Notes: generated by a model not told the origin, from the letters alone. A stretch of 64,000 nucleotides of DNA from Acidimicrobiales bacterium (GCA_035536915.1 DATLNE010000020.1:79044-143043), one strand, 5' to 3'. Counted from the stretch's first letter, positions 43,217 to 52,008 are shown. Translations and numbers: made by a program.

Positions 43217-44524
43217 GTGCCGCCCTCCTCGCTGCGACCGTTCCGCCACCGGGACTTCCGGTTGCTGTGGTCGGCCAGCGCGTTCTCCAGCATCGGCACG
43301 TGGATGCAGGCCGTGGCCGTGGGCGCCTACGTCACCCAGGAGACGGGCCAGGCCCGATGGACCGCCTTGGTGGCAGTGGCCGCCTTCCTCCCCATCGGCC
43401 TGCTCACGCCCGTGGGCGGGGCGCTGGCCGACCGCCTCGACCGGCGAAAGTGGATGGCCGCCGGCGTTGCCGTCGAAGCGCTGCTGGCTGCGCTCCTCAC
43501 CGTGCTCTCGGCCACCGGCCGGGCCTCGCCCGGTGCCGTCACCGCGGTGGTATTCGCCAACGGCTGCATCGCGGCGATCGTGTTGCCCTTCTACCAGGCC
43601 ATGATCCCCGACCTGGTGAGCAAGGACGACCTGTTGGGCGCCGCCGCCCTCGGCTCCGCCCAGTACAACCTGGGCCGGGTCCTCGGCCCCGCCCTGGCCG
43701 CCGTGCTGGTGGCGGCCACCTCGTACTCGTGGGCGTTCGCGGTCAACACGGTGTCGTTCTTCGCCGTTATCGCCGCGCTCCTCTTGATTCGCCTGCCCGA
43801 CACGCGGGCGCCCGCCGACGGCCTCGGCATCGTGGCCCGCGTACGCGCCGGCGCACGTGCGGCGTGGGCCGAGCCGGGTTGCCGCACGCCGCTCATCCTC
43901 ATCGCCGTGGTGGCGTTCCTGCTGGCGCCGTTCATCGCCCTCATCCCGGCCAAGGCCCACGAACTGGTGGGCGGCGGCCTCAAGGACACCGCCGCGGCCA
44001 CCGGGGTGCTCACCACCGCCCAAGGCATCGGCGCCGTGGTGGGGGCCTTGCTCATCGCCCCGCTGGCCGACCGGTTCGGGCGGCGTCGCCTGATCGCCGG
44101 GTTCATCGTGGTGAGCTCGCTAGCCATCGCCGTCTACGGCGTGATGCCGTCGGTGCCCTTGGCCGCCGCCGCCTTGGTGGTGGTCGGTGGCAGCTACATC
44201 GGCATCCTCTCGGGCATGAACACGGTGGTGCAGCTACGGGCGCCCGCCGAGTTCCGGGGTCGCATCCTCAGCCTGTACTTCATGGGCCTCGGCAGCATCT
44301 ACCCCATCGGCGGGCTGTTGCAGGGCGCGCTGGCCGACCGGGTCGGGCTGGCCACAACGGTGGTGGCCTTCGCGGCCGCCATGCTCGTCGTGCTCGCCTT
44401 CATCTGGACGACTCGGCCCCACCTCCTGCACGCCCTCAATGACCCGCCCCGTCCCGAGGTGGGCATCGACGCCGCCGCCGTGGCCGAGGACGTCGCCGTC
44501 GCCCCCGAGGTCCGCACCGTCTGA
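43217..44524 (+). CDS. MFS transporter (MFS_3 / enterobactin-exporter-like)
   Basis: A 435-residue major facilitator with about 12 spans. Early family motifs FRHRDFRLLWSASAFSSIGTW and GGALADRLDRRKWMA (loop 2-3, G-x3-D-x2-RR) are present, and the second half repeats PLADRFGRRRLIAGF. Closest in style to the MFS_3 group that exports siderophores and drugs. GTG at 43217 follows TAACCT (43204-43209) by 7 bases. The C-terminal tail after residue 405 is acidic and cytosolic. Substrate unknown. Confidence 0.88.
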   Translation: MPPSSLRPFRHRDFRLLWSASAFSSIGTWMQAVAVGAYVTQETGQARWTALVAVAAFLPIGLLTPVGGALADRLDRRKWMAAGVAVEALLAALLTVLSATGRASPGAVTAVVFANGCIAAIVLPFYQAMIPDLVSKDDLLGAAALGSAQYNLGRVLGPALAAVLVAATSYSWAFAVNTVSFFAVIAALLLIRLPDTRAPADGLGIVARVRAGARAAWAEPGCRTPLILIAVVAFLLAPFIALIPAKAHELVGGGLKDTAAATGVLTTAQGIGAVVGALLIAPLADRFGRRRLIAGFIVVSSLAIAVYGVMPSVPLAAAALVVVGGSYIGILSGMNTVVQLRAPAEFRGRILSLYFMGLGSIYPIGGLLQGALADRVGLATTVVAFAAAMLVVLAFIWTTRPHLLHALNDPPRPEVGIDAAAVAEDVAVAPEVRTV

Positions 44525-44527
44525 CCC

Positions 44528-44577
44528 GTTCTGGTCCGTACATCCGGCGCTCCAGCGCCGGATGTACGGACCAGAAC
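44528..44577. terminator. 23-base-pair perfect hairpin between convergent genes
   Basis: Arms 44528-44550 and 44555-44577 pair perfectly with a TCCA loop, 3 bases after the MFS stop and 5 before the hydrolase stop. A bidirectional terminator is likely. It contains GTACAT like the repeated palindromes at 33898 and 40128 but is otherwise different. Confidence 0.7.
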
Positions 44578-44582
44578 CAGCG

Positions 44583-45359
44583 TCAGCGGGCGAAGTCGCG
44601 GATGAGGGCGGCCAGTTCGGCGGGCTTCTCCAGCGCCAACAGGTGGGCGGCGCCCTCCACCTCCACCAAGCGGGCGCCGTCGATGGCCTCGACGTAGGCC
44701 TCGGCATGTGCCCGCGGCACCAACGTGTCGTGCACCCCGCGCACGACCAGCGTGGGCACCGTGATGCGCCACAAACGCTTGTGCAGCTTGGGGTTGTGGA
44801 GGTACGGGTCCCACCCCAGGCGGGCCGTGGCCGCCATCGTCTGCACCACCGGGCGCACCAAGTCGAAGGGCAACGACGCCGGGTCGGCGTCGTGCAGCAT
44901 CCGCATCATCTGCGCCATGGGGTGCGACTGGTCGGCGAAGAAGTCGTCGGCCAGCTCGTCGAGCTTGCGCCCGAAGATGTCCTTGACCTCGGCCCCCTTG
45001 ATGTAGAGGCCCACCGGGTTCACCAGCACCAGCCCGCCCAGCCGCTCGGGGTACCGCACGGCCAGTTCCGCCGCGATCCATCCGCCCAACGACAAGCCGA
45101 CGACGGTGGGCTGTTCGAGGTGCAACCGGTCGAAGAGGTCGAGGAGGTGGAAGGCCACGTCCTCCATGTCGTCGATCTGCTCGATGCCCTCCGATGCCCC
45201 GAAGCCGGGGAACATGGGAGCAAAGACCTCGAACGTGGAGGCCAGCTCGTCGAGCAACAGCAGCCCCTCGCCCTCCCCCATGGCCGAGTGCAGGTAGACG
45301 ACGTTGCTGCCCGCGCCCATGCGGCGCAGCTCGATCTGGCCGACGTGGGTCTCGATCAC
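44583..45359 (-). CDS. Alpha/beta hydrolase
   Basis: A 258-residue alpha/beta hydrolase. Visible are the HG-like oxyanion stretch VVYLHSAMGEGEG, the nucleophile Ser in VVGLSLGGWIAAELA, the Asp in VVRGVHDTLVP and the His in GAAHLLALEKP. GTG at 45359 overlaps the luciferase-like gene stop (GTGA), so the two are coupled; such pairs occur in catabolism of ring compounds, where a flavin monooxygenase makes a substrate for a hydrolase. Substrate unknown. Confidence 0.87.
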   Translation of the reverse strand: MIETHVGQIELRRMGAGSNVVYLHSAMGEGEGLLLLDELASTFEVFAPMFPGFGASEGIEQIDDMEDVAFHLLDLFDRLHLEQPTVVGLSLGGWIAAELAVRYPERLGGLVLVNPVGLYIKGAEVKDIFGRKLDELADDFFADQSHPMAQMMRMLHDADPASLPFDLVRPVVQTMAATARLGWDPYLHNPKLHKRLWRITVPTLVVRGVHDTLVPRAHAEAYVEAIDGARLVEVEGAAHLLALEKPAELAALIRDFAR

Positions 45360-46510
45360 GCCGCCAGCACCTTCTCGCCCTCGGGGAACCGTTGGCGCAG
45401 TCGAGGCAGCACCTCGGCGGCGAACAGTTCGAGGTTGCGGCGGGTCGCATCCGCGGGCAGCGTGCCCAACTGGAACAGCCCGAGCAGGTTCCCCGTGCCC
45501 AGGCGGCCCATGTTCTCGACCAGCAACTCGTAGACGGTGTCGGGCGAGCCCACGATGGCGTACTGCCCCTCGACCACCTGCTCCCACGTCTCCAGGCGAG
45601 AGGCGAACGTGCCCATGCCCTTGAGCATGTTCTCCACCGAGCGCACCGAGGTGTAGCCGGGCGGGGTGATCTCGATGCCCGGCAGCAGGCGGCGCACGAA
45701 GTACCACCAGTGCTCTTCGAACTGGGCCCGGGCCTCGGCGTCGGTATCGGCGATGTAGATCGGTGTGAGCCAGCCCGCCTGCAGCGGGTCGTAGGTGTAG
45801 CCCTCCCGCTCGCACGCCTCTCGGAACAAGCGGAACTGCCGCTCGAAGACGTCGATGTGGAAGTACGGGATGCCCATGTAGGCGTAGCGGTGGCGGGCCA
45901 CGAAATCGAGGGTCTCCAACGAGCCCGCGCCCGGCACCCACACTTCGGGGTGCGGCTGCTGCACCGGCTTGGGCCACGTGTTGCCGAAGCGCAGCCGGTA
46001 GTGCTTGCCGATGTACTCCCACGGCCCGTCCTCGGTCCACGCCTTCATGACGATCTCGTGGGCCTCGGCGAAGCGCTCCCGGGCATGGGCCGGGTTGATG
46101 GAGAACGAGTAGTACTCGGGTCCGCCACCCACCACGAAGCCCGCGATCAGGCGCCCGCCGCTGATGTTGTCGATCATGGCGAACTCCTCTGCCACCCGGG
46201 TCGGCGGGTCGTACAGCGGCAGGGCGTTGCCGACCACGGCGATCTTCACCCGTGTGGTCTCACGGGCCAGGATCGAGGCCATCAGGTTGGGGCTGGGCAT
46301 GATCCCGTAGGCGTTCTGATGGTGCTCGTTCACGCACACGCCGTCGAAGCCCAGTTCCTCGGCATAGACCAGTTCGTCGAGGTAGCGGTTGTACACCTGG
46401 GTGCCGACCGCGGGGTCGTACAGGCGGTTGGGCACGGTCACCCAGGCGGGGCCGTCGTAGTCCGGCGGCAAGGCCGGGTACGGCATGAGATGGAAGCTGA
46501 AAGCTCGCAT
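45356..46510 (-). CDS. LLM-class flavin-dependent monooxygenase
   Basis: A 384-residue luciferase-like TIM-barrel monooxygenase using reduced FMN. Typical segments are LGFDGVCVNEHHQNAYG, VVGNALPLYDPPTRVAEEFA, DNISGGRLIAGFVVGGG and YFHIDVFERQFRLFREACE. ATG at 46510 starts the operon. A TetR-like site at 46530-46543 lies in its promoter, similar to the one at 35111, hinting at one lipid or terpenoid regulator for both. Substrate unknown. Confidence 0.9.
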   Translation of the reverse strand: MRAFSFHLMPYPALPPDYDGPAWVTVPNRLYDPAVGTQVYNRYLDELVYAEELGFDGVCVNEHHQNAYGIMPSPNLMASILARETTRVKIAVVGNALPLYDPPTRVAEEFAMIDNISGGRLIAGFVVGGGPEYYSFSINPAHARERFAEAHEIVMKAWTEDGPWEYIGKHYRLRFGNTWPKPVQQPHPEVWVPGAGSLETLDFVARHRYAYMGIPYFHIDVFERQFRLFREACEREGYTYDPLQAGWLTPIYIADTDAEARAQFEEHWWYFVRRLLPGIEITPPGYTSVRSVENMLKGMGTFASRLETWEQVVEGQYAIVGSPDTVYELLVENMGRLGTGNLLGLFQLGTLPADATRRNLELFAAEVLPRLRQRFPEGEKVLAA

Positions 46511-46529
46511 TGCCGATCCCCCTCCGAAC

Positions 46530-46543
46530 TGACTGAGCGGTCA
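46530..46543. promoter_or_regulatory. TetR-like operator candidate
   Basis: TGACTGAGCGGTCA, an imperfect palindrome, followed by AGTTACG. It shares GCGGTCAAG with the site before the MBL-fold gene at 35119-35126. It sits 20-33 bases upstream of the luciferase-like start. The rest of the 46511-46628 gap shows GGAACGTTGTTCC (46559-46571) before the L,D-transpeptidase and nothing else. Confidence 0.4.
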
Positions 46544-46628
46544 AGTTACGTCTTCTCTGGAACGTTGTTCCATACTTATGCGTCAAACCGGCGTGAACAT
46601 GCGCCACTTCCCCACCACCAAGGACACC

Positions 46629-47558
46629 ATGCACAGGACGGCGCGCACCTTTGGGGGCGTTGCGGCCGCTTTTCTGGTCGCAACGGGGACCGTCGCGTGT
46701 ACCGACGCGGACGGGTCGGGGACGGCGGCGAGCGTCAGTTCCACCACGACCACCGTCGAGGCCACGACCACCACCACGGTGGCGCCCACCACGACGACGA
46801 CCACGGCCAAGCCGATCCCCGCGGGCCTGGGCAAGGGCTCGAAGGGCGAGGACGTCAAGCGGCTCGAAGAGCGGCTGGCCACCCTCAAGTACGACACCGG
46901 CAAGATCGACGGCACCTTCGACGCCACCACCGCCTTCGCGGTGATGGCCTTCCAAAAGGTGCACGGGCTGCCCCGCACGGGCCGGGCCACCGACGACGTG
47001 GTCAAGGCCTTGCAGACGGCGGGGGCGCCCGAGCCGATGATGCCCACCGGCGGCGCCAACCGGGTCGAGGTCGACCTCAAGCGGCAAGTCCTGTTCCTGT
47101 ACCAAGGGGGCGCGCTGCTCCGCATCCTGCCGGTGTCGACCGGCAACGGGAAGCGGTATTGCGTCGACGGCGACTGCGCCACGGCGGTGACCCCTGGCGG
47201 CTCGTTCCGGGTCACTCGCAAGATCAAGGGGCTGCGGGTCAGCCGCCTGGGCAAGCTCTACAACCCGCTGTACTTCAACGGCGGCATCGCCATCCACGGG
47301 GCACCTTCGGTGCCTGCCGGGCCGGCGTCGCACGGCTGCGTGCGCATCCCCATGGCCACATCCGGCTGGTTCCACGACACAGTGTCCACCGGCACCGCCG
47401 TGTACGTGCTGGGCGGGCGCACTGCGCCGGTGCCCTTCGACGAGAAGGCGCCGGGCGAGGCTCCCTCGTCGACCACGACCACCACGACGGTGAAGCCGAC
47501 GACGACCACCAGCAGCAGCACGACGTCGACCACCTCGACGACGATCCCGTCGCCGTAG
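46629..47558 (+). CDS. L,D-transpeptidase with peptidoglycan-binding domain
   Basis: A 309-residue secreted enzyme that cross-links peptidoglycan (3-3 bonds). From the ATG at 46629 a signal peptide ends near TVAC (C24), a possible lipobox; then a long Thr-rich linker, a PG_binding_1 domain (GSKGEDVKRLEERLATLKYD) and a YkuD catalytic domain with IAIHGAPSVP and SHGCVRIPM holding the His and Cys. A Thr/Ser-rich C-terminus follows. I prefer 46629 over upstream ATGs because AAGGA stands 4 bases before it and the signal peptide starts there. Likely cell-wall located. Confidence 0.9.
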   Translation: MHRTARTFGGVAAAFLVATGTVACTDADGSGTAASVSSTTTTVEATTTTTVAPTTTTTTAKPIPAGLGKGSKGEDVKRLEERLATLKYDTGKIDGTFDATTAFAVMAFQKVHGLPRTGRATDDVVKALQTAGAPEPMMPTGGANRVEVDLKRQVLFLYQGGALLRILPVSTGNGKRYCVDGDCATAVTPGGSFRVTRKIKGLRVSRLGKLYNPLYFNGGIAIHGAPSVPAGPASHGCVRIPMATSGWFHDTVSTGTAVYVLGGRTAPVPFDEKAPGEAPSSTTTTTTVKPTTTTSSSTTSTTSTTIPSP

Positions 47559-47697
47559 GCGTCGGGGAACCTCCACGCGGGCGGAAGTAAAACCCCGCTC
47601 CCGATTTTGACGAGCACCAGCGCAGAGGACCGTCAGCGCCGCAGCGCTCAGCGGTGCCCGGGTAGCGCCGACTGCCGAACGATAGGCTGACGGGTGC
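47559..47697. other. Short gap before the lower-GC ATPase gene
   Basis: 139 bases. A TAGGCT -10 (47683-47688) precedes the ATPase ATG by 9 bases. No hairpin of note and no repeat was seen. Base composition changes soon after the ATPase start. Confidence 0.35.
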
Positions 47698-49092
47698 ATG
47701 CTTCGCAGCCTCGAACTCACGAACTTCAAGACGTTTCGAAACGCCAGCGTGAAGGTTTCACCACTCACTCTCGTGCTCGGATCAAACGGCGTGGGGAAGT
47801 CGAACCTATTCGACGCGTTTCGATTTCTGAAATCTGTTGGCGATGGCCAGTCAATCCGGGATGCAATCGAAGGTCATGCCACGTCGAGTCCTACGGCGCC
47901 TACTGTCCCGGGGATTCGGGGAGGTGCGAGCGGCATCCCGTCGTTTGGATCAGACTCATCAGAGTTCGAGCTGAAGGTGTCGATCACCGCTGATGGCGAC
48001 GACATCGCTTACGCCGTTCGAGTCGATGCTTCGACCTATCGGGTCGTAGCGGAGGAACTACGGTCGCGTCGACACCCGGGCTCATACGTTTTTAGTACTC
48101 ATCCCGATACGGGACCTCTGGAGCAGAGAATTGACTCACCTGCCATCGTGGCACGCTTCCACAAGGAGACGCCAGGGCTGAACCCGCGGCGGGAGTTTTC
48201 TCCTTATGAGTTCATACTCTCCCAATTCCGTCAGCGAAGGGCCGAGAGCCGTGTCAATGAGGCGGTCGCCGAAGCAGTAAGGGCAGAACTTGCCTCCATC
48301 CGGCCACTCGAGTTACGGCCTGAAGTGTTACGGCAGTATTCGCCGCTAGGTCGTTCCGAACTTGGAGAACATGGCGAGAACTTTGCCGCAGTTGCGTGGC
48401 AACTTCTTCGCGAAGTTGAAACTGGACATGCGCGCCTCGTCTATTTGAAACGGCGCCGGGAGCAACGGGAACGTCAGCTAGCCCTTTCACTCACCAACGA
48501 CCGGGCGCAGCGTGCTGATGAAAATTGGGAACCGGAGTTATATAACGAGGAAGAACTGGCAGAGCCGGGTGACCGGCTCAATGCGATAAAGGCGTGGCTC
48601 TCGGAATTGACCCCACGCCGGATTGAGGACATTACCGTAGAACAAGCCCCGACGGGCGAAGTGATCTTCGCTCTAACCGAGGAGGGTCACGAGAAACCGA
48701 TTACCGCTCGCTCCCTCTCCGATGGGACGCTTCGGTTCGCAGCACTTGTATTTGCGGCCCTTGGCGTCCGGGGACGACAGACGCTAGTAATTGAAGAGAT
48801 CGAGAATGGAATCAACCCTGCGCGCTTGGCAATACTCATTAAGATGCTCGAACAGACCGTAGACAGTTTCGATAATTTGCAAGTGATCGCCTCGACGCAT
48901 TCGCCAGGGCTGCTTGATTTCGCCTCTAAATCGACCACTGCCGCTTCAATAATTATTGGGTGGGACGCTCAGAATAAGTGCTCGTATCCACTACGCCTCT
49001 CGGACATACCGCGTCTATCTGAAGCTGTTAAAGAAACCACGTTGGGTGCGCTTCAGGCGGAAGGATGGTTGCAATTTGCCGCAAATAGGTGA
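47698..49092 (+). CDS. AAA/ABC-type ATPase of an OLD/AbiL-like pair
   Basis: A 464-residue SMC/OLD-like ATPase (AAA_21/AAA_15 type). Walker A GSNGVGKSN is at 28-36, the signature LSDGT at 340-344, Walker B LVIEE at 363-367 and the switch His at 401 in IASTHSPG. No nuclease domain is fused. It is followed 6 bases later by a TOPRIM-like gene. ATPase plus TOPRIM pairs of this layout (AbiL, PARIS, OLD-family systems) act against phages in other bacteria. Codons are clearly richer in A/T than the surrounding genes, a sign of transfer. Function here is inferred from this pattern. Confidence 0.82.
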   Translation: MLRSLELTNFKTFRNASVKVSPLTLVLGSNGVGKSNLFDAFRFLKSVGDGQSIRDAIEGHATSSPTAPTVPGIRGGASGIPSFGSDSSEFELKVSITADGDDIAYAVRVDASTYRVVAEELRSRRHPGSYVFSTHPDTGPLEQRIDSPAIVARFHKETPGLNPRREFSPYEFILSQFRQRRAESRVNEAVAEAVRAELASIRPLELRPEVLRQYSPLGRSELGEHGENFAAVAWQLLREVETGHARLVYLKRRREQRERQLALSLTNDRAQRADENWEPELYNEEELAEPGDRLNAIKAWLSELTPRRIEDITVEQAPTGEVIFALTEEGHEKPITARSLSDGTLRFAALVFAALGVRGRQTLVIEEIENGINPARLAILIKMLEQTVDSFDNLQVIASTHSPGLLDFASKSTTAASIIIGWDAQNKCSYPLRLSDIPRLSEAVKETTLGALQAEGWLQFAANR

Positions 49093-49098
49093 ACGGCG

Positions 49099-49680
49099 TT
49101 GAGTCTGCGAGTGGCAGCAGTATGCGAAGACCATACGCATGATCAGTATATTGTGCGGCCCGTACTTCAGCGCCTTCTCTCTACAGCGGGAAAGCCGCAT
49201 GCGACGGTAACAGTGGTGATGGACCCTCGCCTGAAAGGTATAGACGACCTAAAGCGACGTGCCTGCGAGGTACTGAAGCGCTACGGTGCCGTGGCGGACA
49301 TTGTTGTTTTCGTTGTCGATGCGGACGGACTCGACGGGACTGGAGGTATGGGGAACCGTCAAGAGTTACTCCAACGTCTCGTTCAGAAATGCGAGAAATA
49401 TTCCGAGCGCGCTTTCGTGGTCGCTGCTATTCAAGAAGTCGAAGTGTGGGCCCTCTGGGGCTCTCGAGCTCAACTCGGCGTTGAGTGGAAAGACGTTCGA
49501 GCTGAGCGTCACCCCAAGGAGAGGTTTTTCGAGCCACTCGTCACCTCCGCCGATCAGCGCACGCCTGGCCGAGGCCGCGTACGCCTGATTGAGAAGTCGC
49601 TGACTAATTGGGGGTCACTCGCTGGCGGATGCCCCGAATTGGGTGAATTCGCGTCTGCCGTTCAATCGCTGCTGCAGTAG
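49099..49680 (+). CDS. TOPRIM/DUF4276-like partner of the ATPase
   Basis: A 193-residue protein with TOPRIM-like features: Glu10 in AAVCEDHTHD, a D-x-D pair D74/D76 in VVFVVDADGLD and E113/E115 in IQEVEVWAL, the pattern of DUF4276/RloB-like nucleases. TTG at 49099 is the first start after the ATPase stop in this frame, with AGGTGA upstream. Like the ATPase gene it uses more A/T codons than its surroundings. It probably provides the effector nuclease of the pair. It ends 5 bases before the convergent sufC. Confidence 0.7.
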   Translation: MSLRVAAVCEDHTHDQYIVRPVLQRLLSTAGKPHATVTVVMDPRLKGIDDLKRRACEVLKRYGAVADIVVFVVDADGLDGTGGMGNRQELLQRLVQKCEKYSERAFVVAAIQEVEVWALWGSRAQLGVEWKDVRAERHPKERFFEPLVTSADQRTPGRGRVRLIEKSLTNWGSLAGGCPELGEFASAVQSLLQ

Positions 49681-49685
49681 GAAAG

Positions 49686-50462
49686 TTACAGCAGCGGGTC
49701 GGTGAAGGGGTCGGCGGCGGCAGGCGGCTCGTCGGCCTCGACGTACCCCGCGTAGCCCGTCGTCTCCAGCTCCAACGCCAACTCCGGGCCACCTGTGGCG
49801 GCGATGCGGCCTCGCGACAGCACGTGCACCACGTCGGGTTTCAGTTCGTGGAGCAGGCGGTTGTAGTGGGTGATGGCGAGCACGCCGAGGCCGTCCTCGG
49901 AGGTGGCGGCCTCGATGCGCCGGCTCACGGCCCGCAGGGCGTCGACGTCGAGGCCCGAGTCGATCTCGTCGAGCACGGCGAAGCGGGGGCGCAGCACGCC
50001 GAGCTGCAGCGTCTCGTTGCGCTTCTTCTCGCCGCCCGACAGGTCGACGTTCAGAGGCCGGGTGAGGAAGCGCTCGTCGAAGCCGATGCGCCCGGCCTCG
50101 ACCAGCACGCGGTCGCGCACCTCGTCGCGCGACCGGCCTGCGGCGGCGAACGACTCCTCCAGCGCGTCTTGCAGGCTCACGCCGGGCACCTCGACCGGGT
50201 ACTGCATGGCCAGGAACAGCCCGGCTTGGGCCCGCTGCCACGTGGGCAAGCCCAGCAGCTCAGTGCCGTCGATGGTCACGCTGCCCGCCGTCACCTCGTA
50301 CTCGGGGTGGCCCATGAGGACGTGCGACAGGGTGCTCTTGCCCGAGCCGTTCGGCCCCATCACGGCGTGGACCTCGCCGCTGTTCACCTCGAGGGAGATG
50401 CCCCGGAGGATCTCGCGGCCGACGATGCGGGCGTGCAGGTCGGTGATGCGCAGTGTGCTCAA
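49686..50462 (-). CDS. sufC: SufC ATPase, second copy
   Basis: A 258-residue SufC with Walker A GPNGSGKSTLSHVLMG, LAMQYPVEVPGV, signature LSGGEKKRNETLQLG and Walker B FAVLDEIDSGLDVDAL. TTG at 50462 overlaps the Rieske stop (TTGA). It is the last gene of sufD-Rieske-sufC, the partner of SufD. It differs from the SufC at 40723 in many positions, so this is an old duplication or separate acquisition, not a recent copy. Confidence 0.93.
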   Translation of the reverse strand: MSTLRITDLHARIVGREILRGISLEVNSGEVHAVMGPNGSGKSTLSHVLMGHPEYEVTAGSVTIDGTELLGLPTWQRAQAGLFLAMQYPVEVPGVSLQDALEESFAAAGRSRDEVRDRVLVEAGRIGFDERFLTRPLNVDLSGGEKKRNETLQLGVLRPRFAVLDEIDSGLDVDALRAVSRRIEAATSEDGLGVLAITHYNRLLHELKPDVVHVLSRGRIAATGGPELALELETTGYAGYVEADEPPAAADPFTDPLL

Positions 50463-50773
50463 GGAAGGACCACCTTCACGTCGTCGCCGTCGACGGCGAC
50501 CTCGTAGACCGGCACCGGCTTGGTGGCGGGCAGCGACTGCGGCTCGCCGGTGCGCAGGTCGAACGTGCTGCCGTGCTTCCAGCACTCGATCTCGTAGTCG
50601 GCGCCGAGCACGTCACCTTCCGACAGCGACACATCGGCGTGGCTGCAGCGGTCGCCGATGGCGTAGAAGTCGTCGCCGATGCGCACCAAGGCGATGCGGT
50701 GCCCGTCGATGTCGAAGCGCCGCGCCGAACCGGGTTCCACGTCGGCCACGCCGCACAAGCGCACTGTCGTCAC
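50459..50773 (-). CDS. Rieske-type ferredoxin
   Basis: A 104-residue Rieske [2Fe-2S] protein. The ligands are Cys and His in DRCSHADVSL and in IECWKHGSTFDL (C-x-H and C-x2-H). Small Rieske ferredoxins are regular members of actinobacterial suf operons and may supply electrons. GTG at 50773 overlaps the sufD stop (GTGA). Confidence 0.93.
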   Translation of the reverse strand: MTTVRLCGVADVEPGSARRFDIDGHRIALVRIGDDFYAIGDRCSHADVSLSEGDVLGADYEIECWKHGSTFDLRTGEPQSLPATKPVPVYEVAVDGDDVKVVLP

Positions 50774-52008
50774 CTGAGCTTCGCCGCGACGGCCTCGCGC
50801 AACGGCGCCCGCAGGCCCGGCACGGGCACCCGCTCCAACACGTCGTCGAAGAAGCCGAGCACGATCAAGCGCTCGGCCACGTCGGTGGGGATGCCGCGGG
50901 CTTCGAGGTAGTACCGCTGCTCCTCGTCGATGGGACCGACGGCCGAGGCATGGCTGCAGGTGACGTCGTTCTCCTCGATCTCCAGGTTGGGGACCGAGTT
51001 GGCCGCCGCCCCTTCCGACAACACCAGGTTGCGGTTGGTCTGGTACGCCTTAGTGCCGGCCGCCCCCTTCTTGACCCGGATGAGCCCGGTGTAGACCGAC
51101 TCGGCGGTGTCCTCGACGGCGCCCTTGAACAACAGGTCGCTGGTCGTCTTGGGGGCGTCGTGGTCCTGCATGGTGCGGAAGTCGTGCATCTGGTTGGCGT
51201 CGCCGAAGTAGACGGCCAGCAGGTTGCTGGTGGCCCCGATGCCGACGAGCTTGGAGTCGGCCCGCACCCGGGCGTAGTCGCCGCCCAGGGCCACGATCGA
51301 CGACTGCAACGTGGCGTCGCGGTCGACCCGGCTGCCCTGGTAGCCCAACTGCCACACGCGGGTGCCGAGGCGCTGCACGTTGAGGTAGCGCAGGTTGGCG
51401 GCGGGGTGGGCGTCGAGCTCCACCACGGGGACGACGAGGGCGCGCACGTCGGCCGAGGCCACCAGTTCGACCACCGTGACCTCGGAGGCTTCGCCCGCTT
51501 CGACGAAGGTGCGGGGGAACACGGCACCGGCCTCGGCGTCGATCCAGTGGATCACCACGATCGGTTCCCGCACCGCCACACCCGCCGCCACCCGCACGAA
51601 GGCGGTGTCGGCCACGAAGCCGGAGTTGAGGTAGCCGAAGGCATCGCGGGGCGTGGCCACCCGCTCCAGCACGTCGTCGTCGGCGAGGGGGCCGAGCGTC
51701 ACGCCCCGGGTGGTGGGGGCGTCGACATGCACCACCCGCCCGTTCACCGACACCAACAGGCCCGCTCGCTCGCCTACGGCGTCGACCAGCGGGCGCAGCG
51801 CATCGGGGATGTCGCCCGCCGCCACCGGCCCGTCGACCGGGGCGAACTCGTCGAGGTCGAGCTCGCCGATGCGGCTGTAGCGCCACACCTCTTCCGAAGG
51901 GCTGGGCAGGCCCAGCTCCTCGAACCGCTGCGCTGCCGCGACCCGTCGCGCCCGCAGCCAGTCGGGGCCGGGCAGGGCGGAAGCAGTATCGGCGGTGAAG
52001 CGGTTCAG
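50770..52008 (-). CDS. sufD: SufD Fe-S assembly scaffold protein
   Basis: A 412-residue beta-helix protein of the SufBCD complex. C-terminal segments DLLFKGAVEDTAESVYTGLI and NLVLSEGAAANSVPNLEIEE with the late His in VTCSHASAVGPIDEEQ are family hallmarks. No ATG, GTG or TTG is available near the start; CTG at 52008 has AGGAG 6 bases upstream and gives a normal length. A TAGAAT -10 lies about 50 bases further up, overlapping the phzF stop. Upstream extension would run across the phzF-like gene. Confidence 0.9.
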   Translation of the reverse strand: MNRFTADTASALPGPDWLRARRVAAAQRFEELGLPSPSEEVWRYSRIGELDLDEFAPVDGPVAAGDIPDALRPLVDAVGERAGLLVSVNGRVVHVDAPTTRGVTLGPLADDDVLERVATPRDAFGYLNSGFVADTAFVRVAAGVAVREPIVVIHWIDAEAGAVFPRTFVEAGEASEVTVVELVASADVRALVVPVVELDAHPAANLRYLNVQRLGTRVWQLGYQGSRVDRDATLQSSIVALGGDYARVRADSKLVGIGATSNLLAVYFGDANQMHDFRTMQDHDAPKTTSDLLFKGAVEDTAESVYTGLIRVKKGAAGTKAYQTNRNLVLSEGAAANSVPNLEIEENDVTCSHASAVGPIDEEQRYYLEARGIPTDVAERLIVLGFFDDVLERVPVPGLRAPLREAVAAKLR

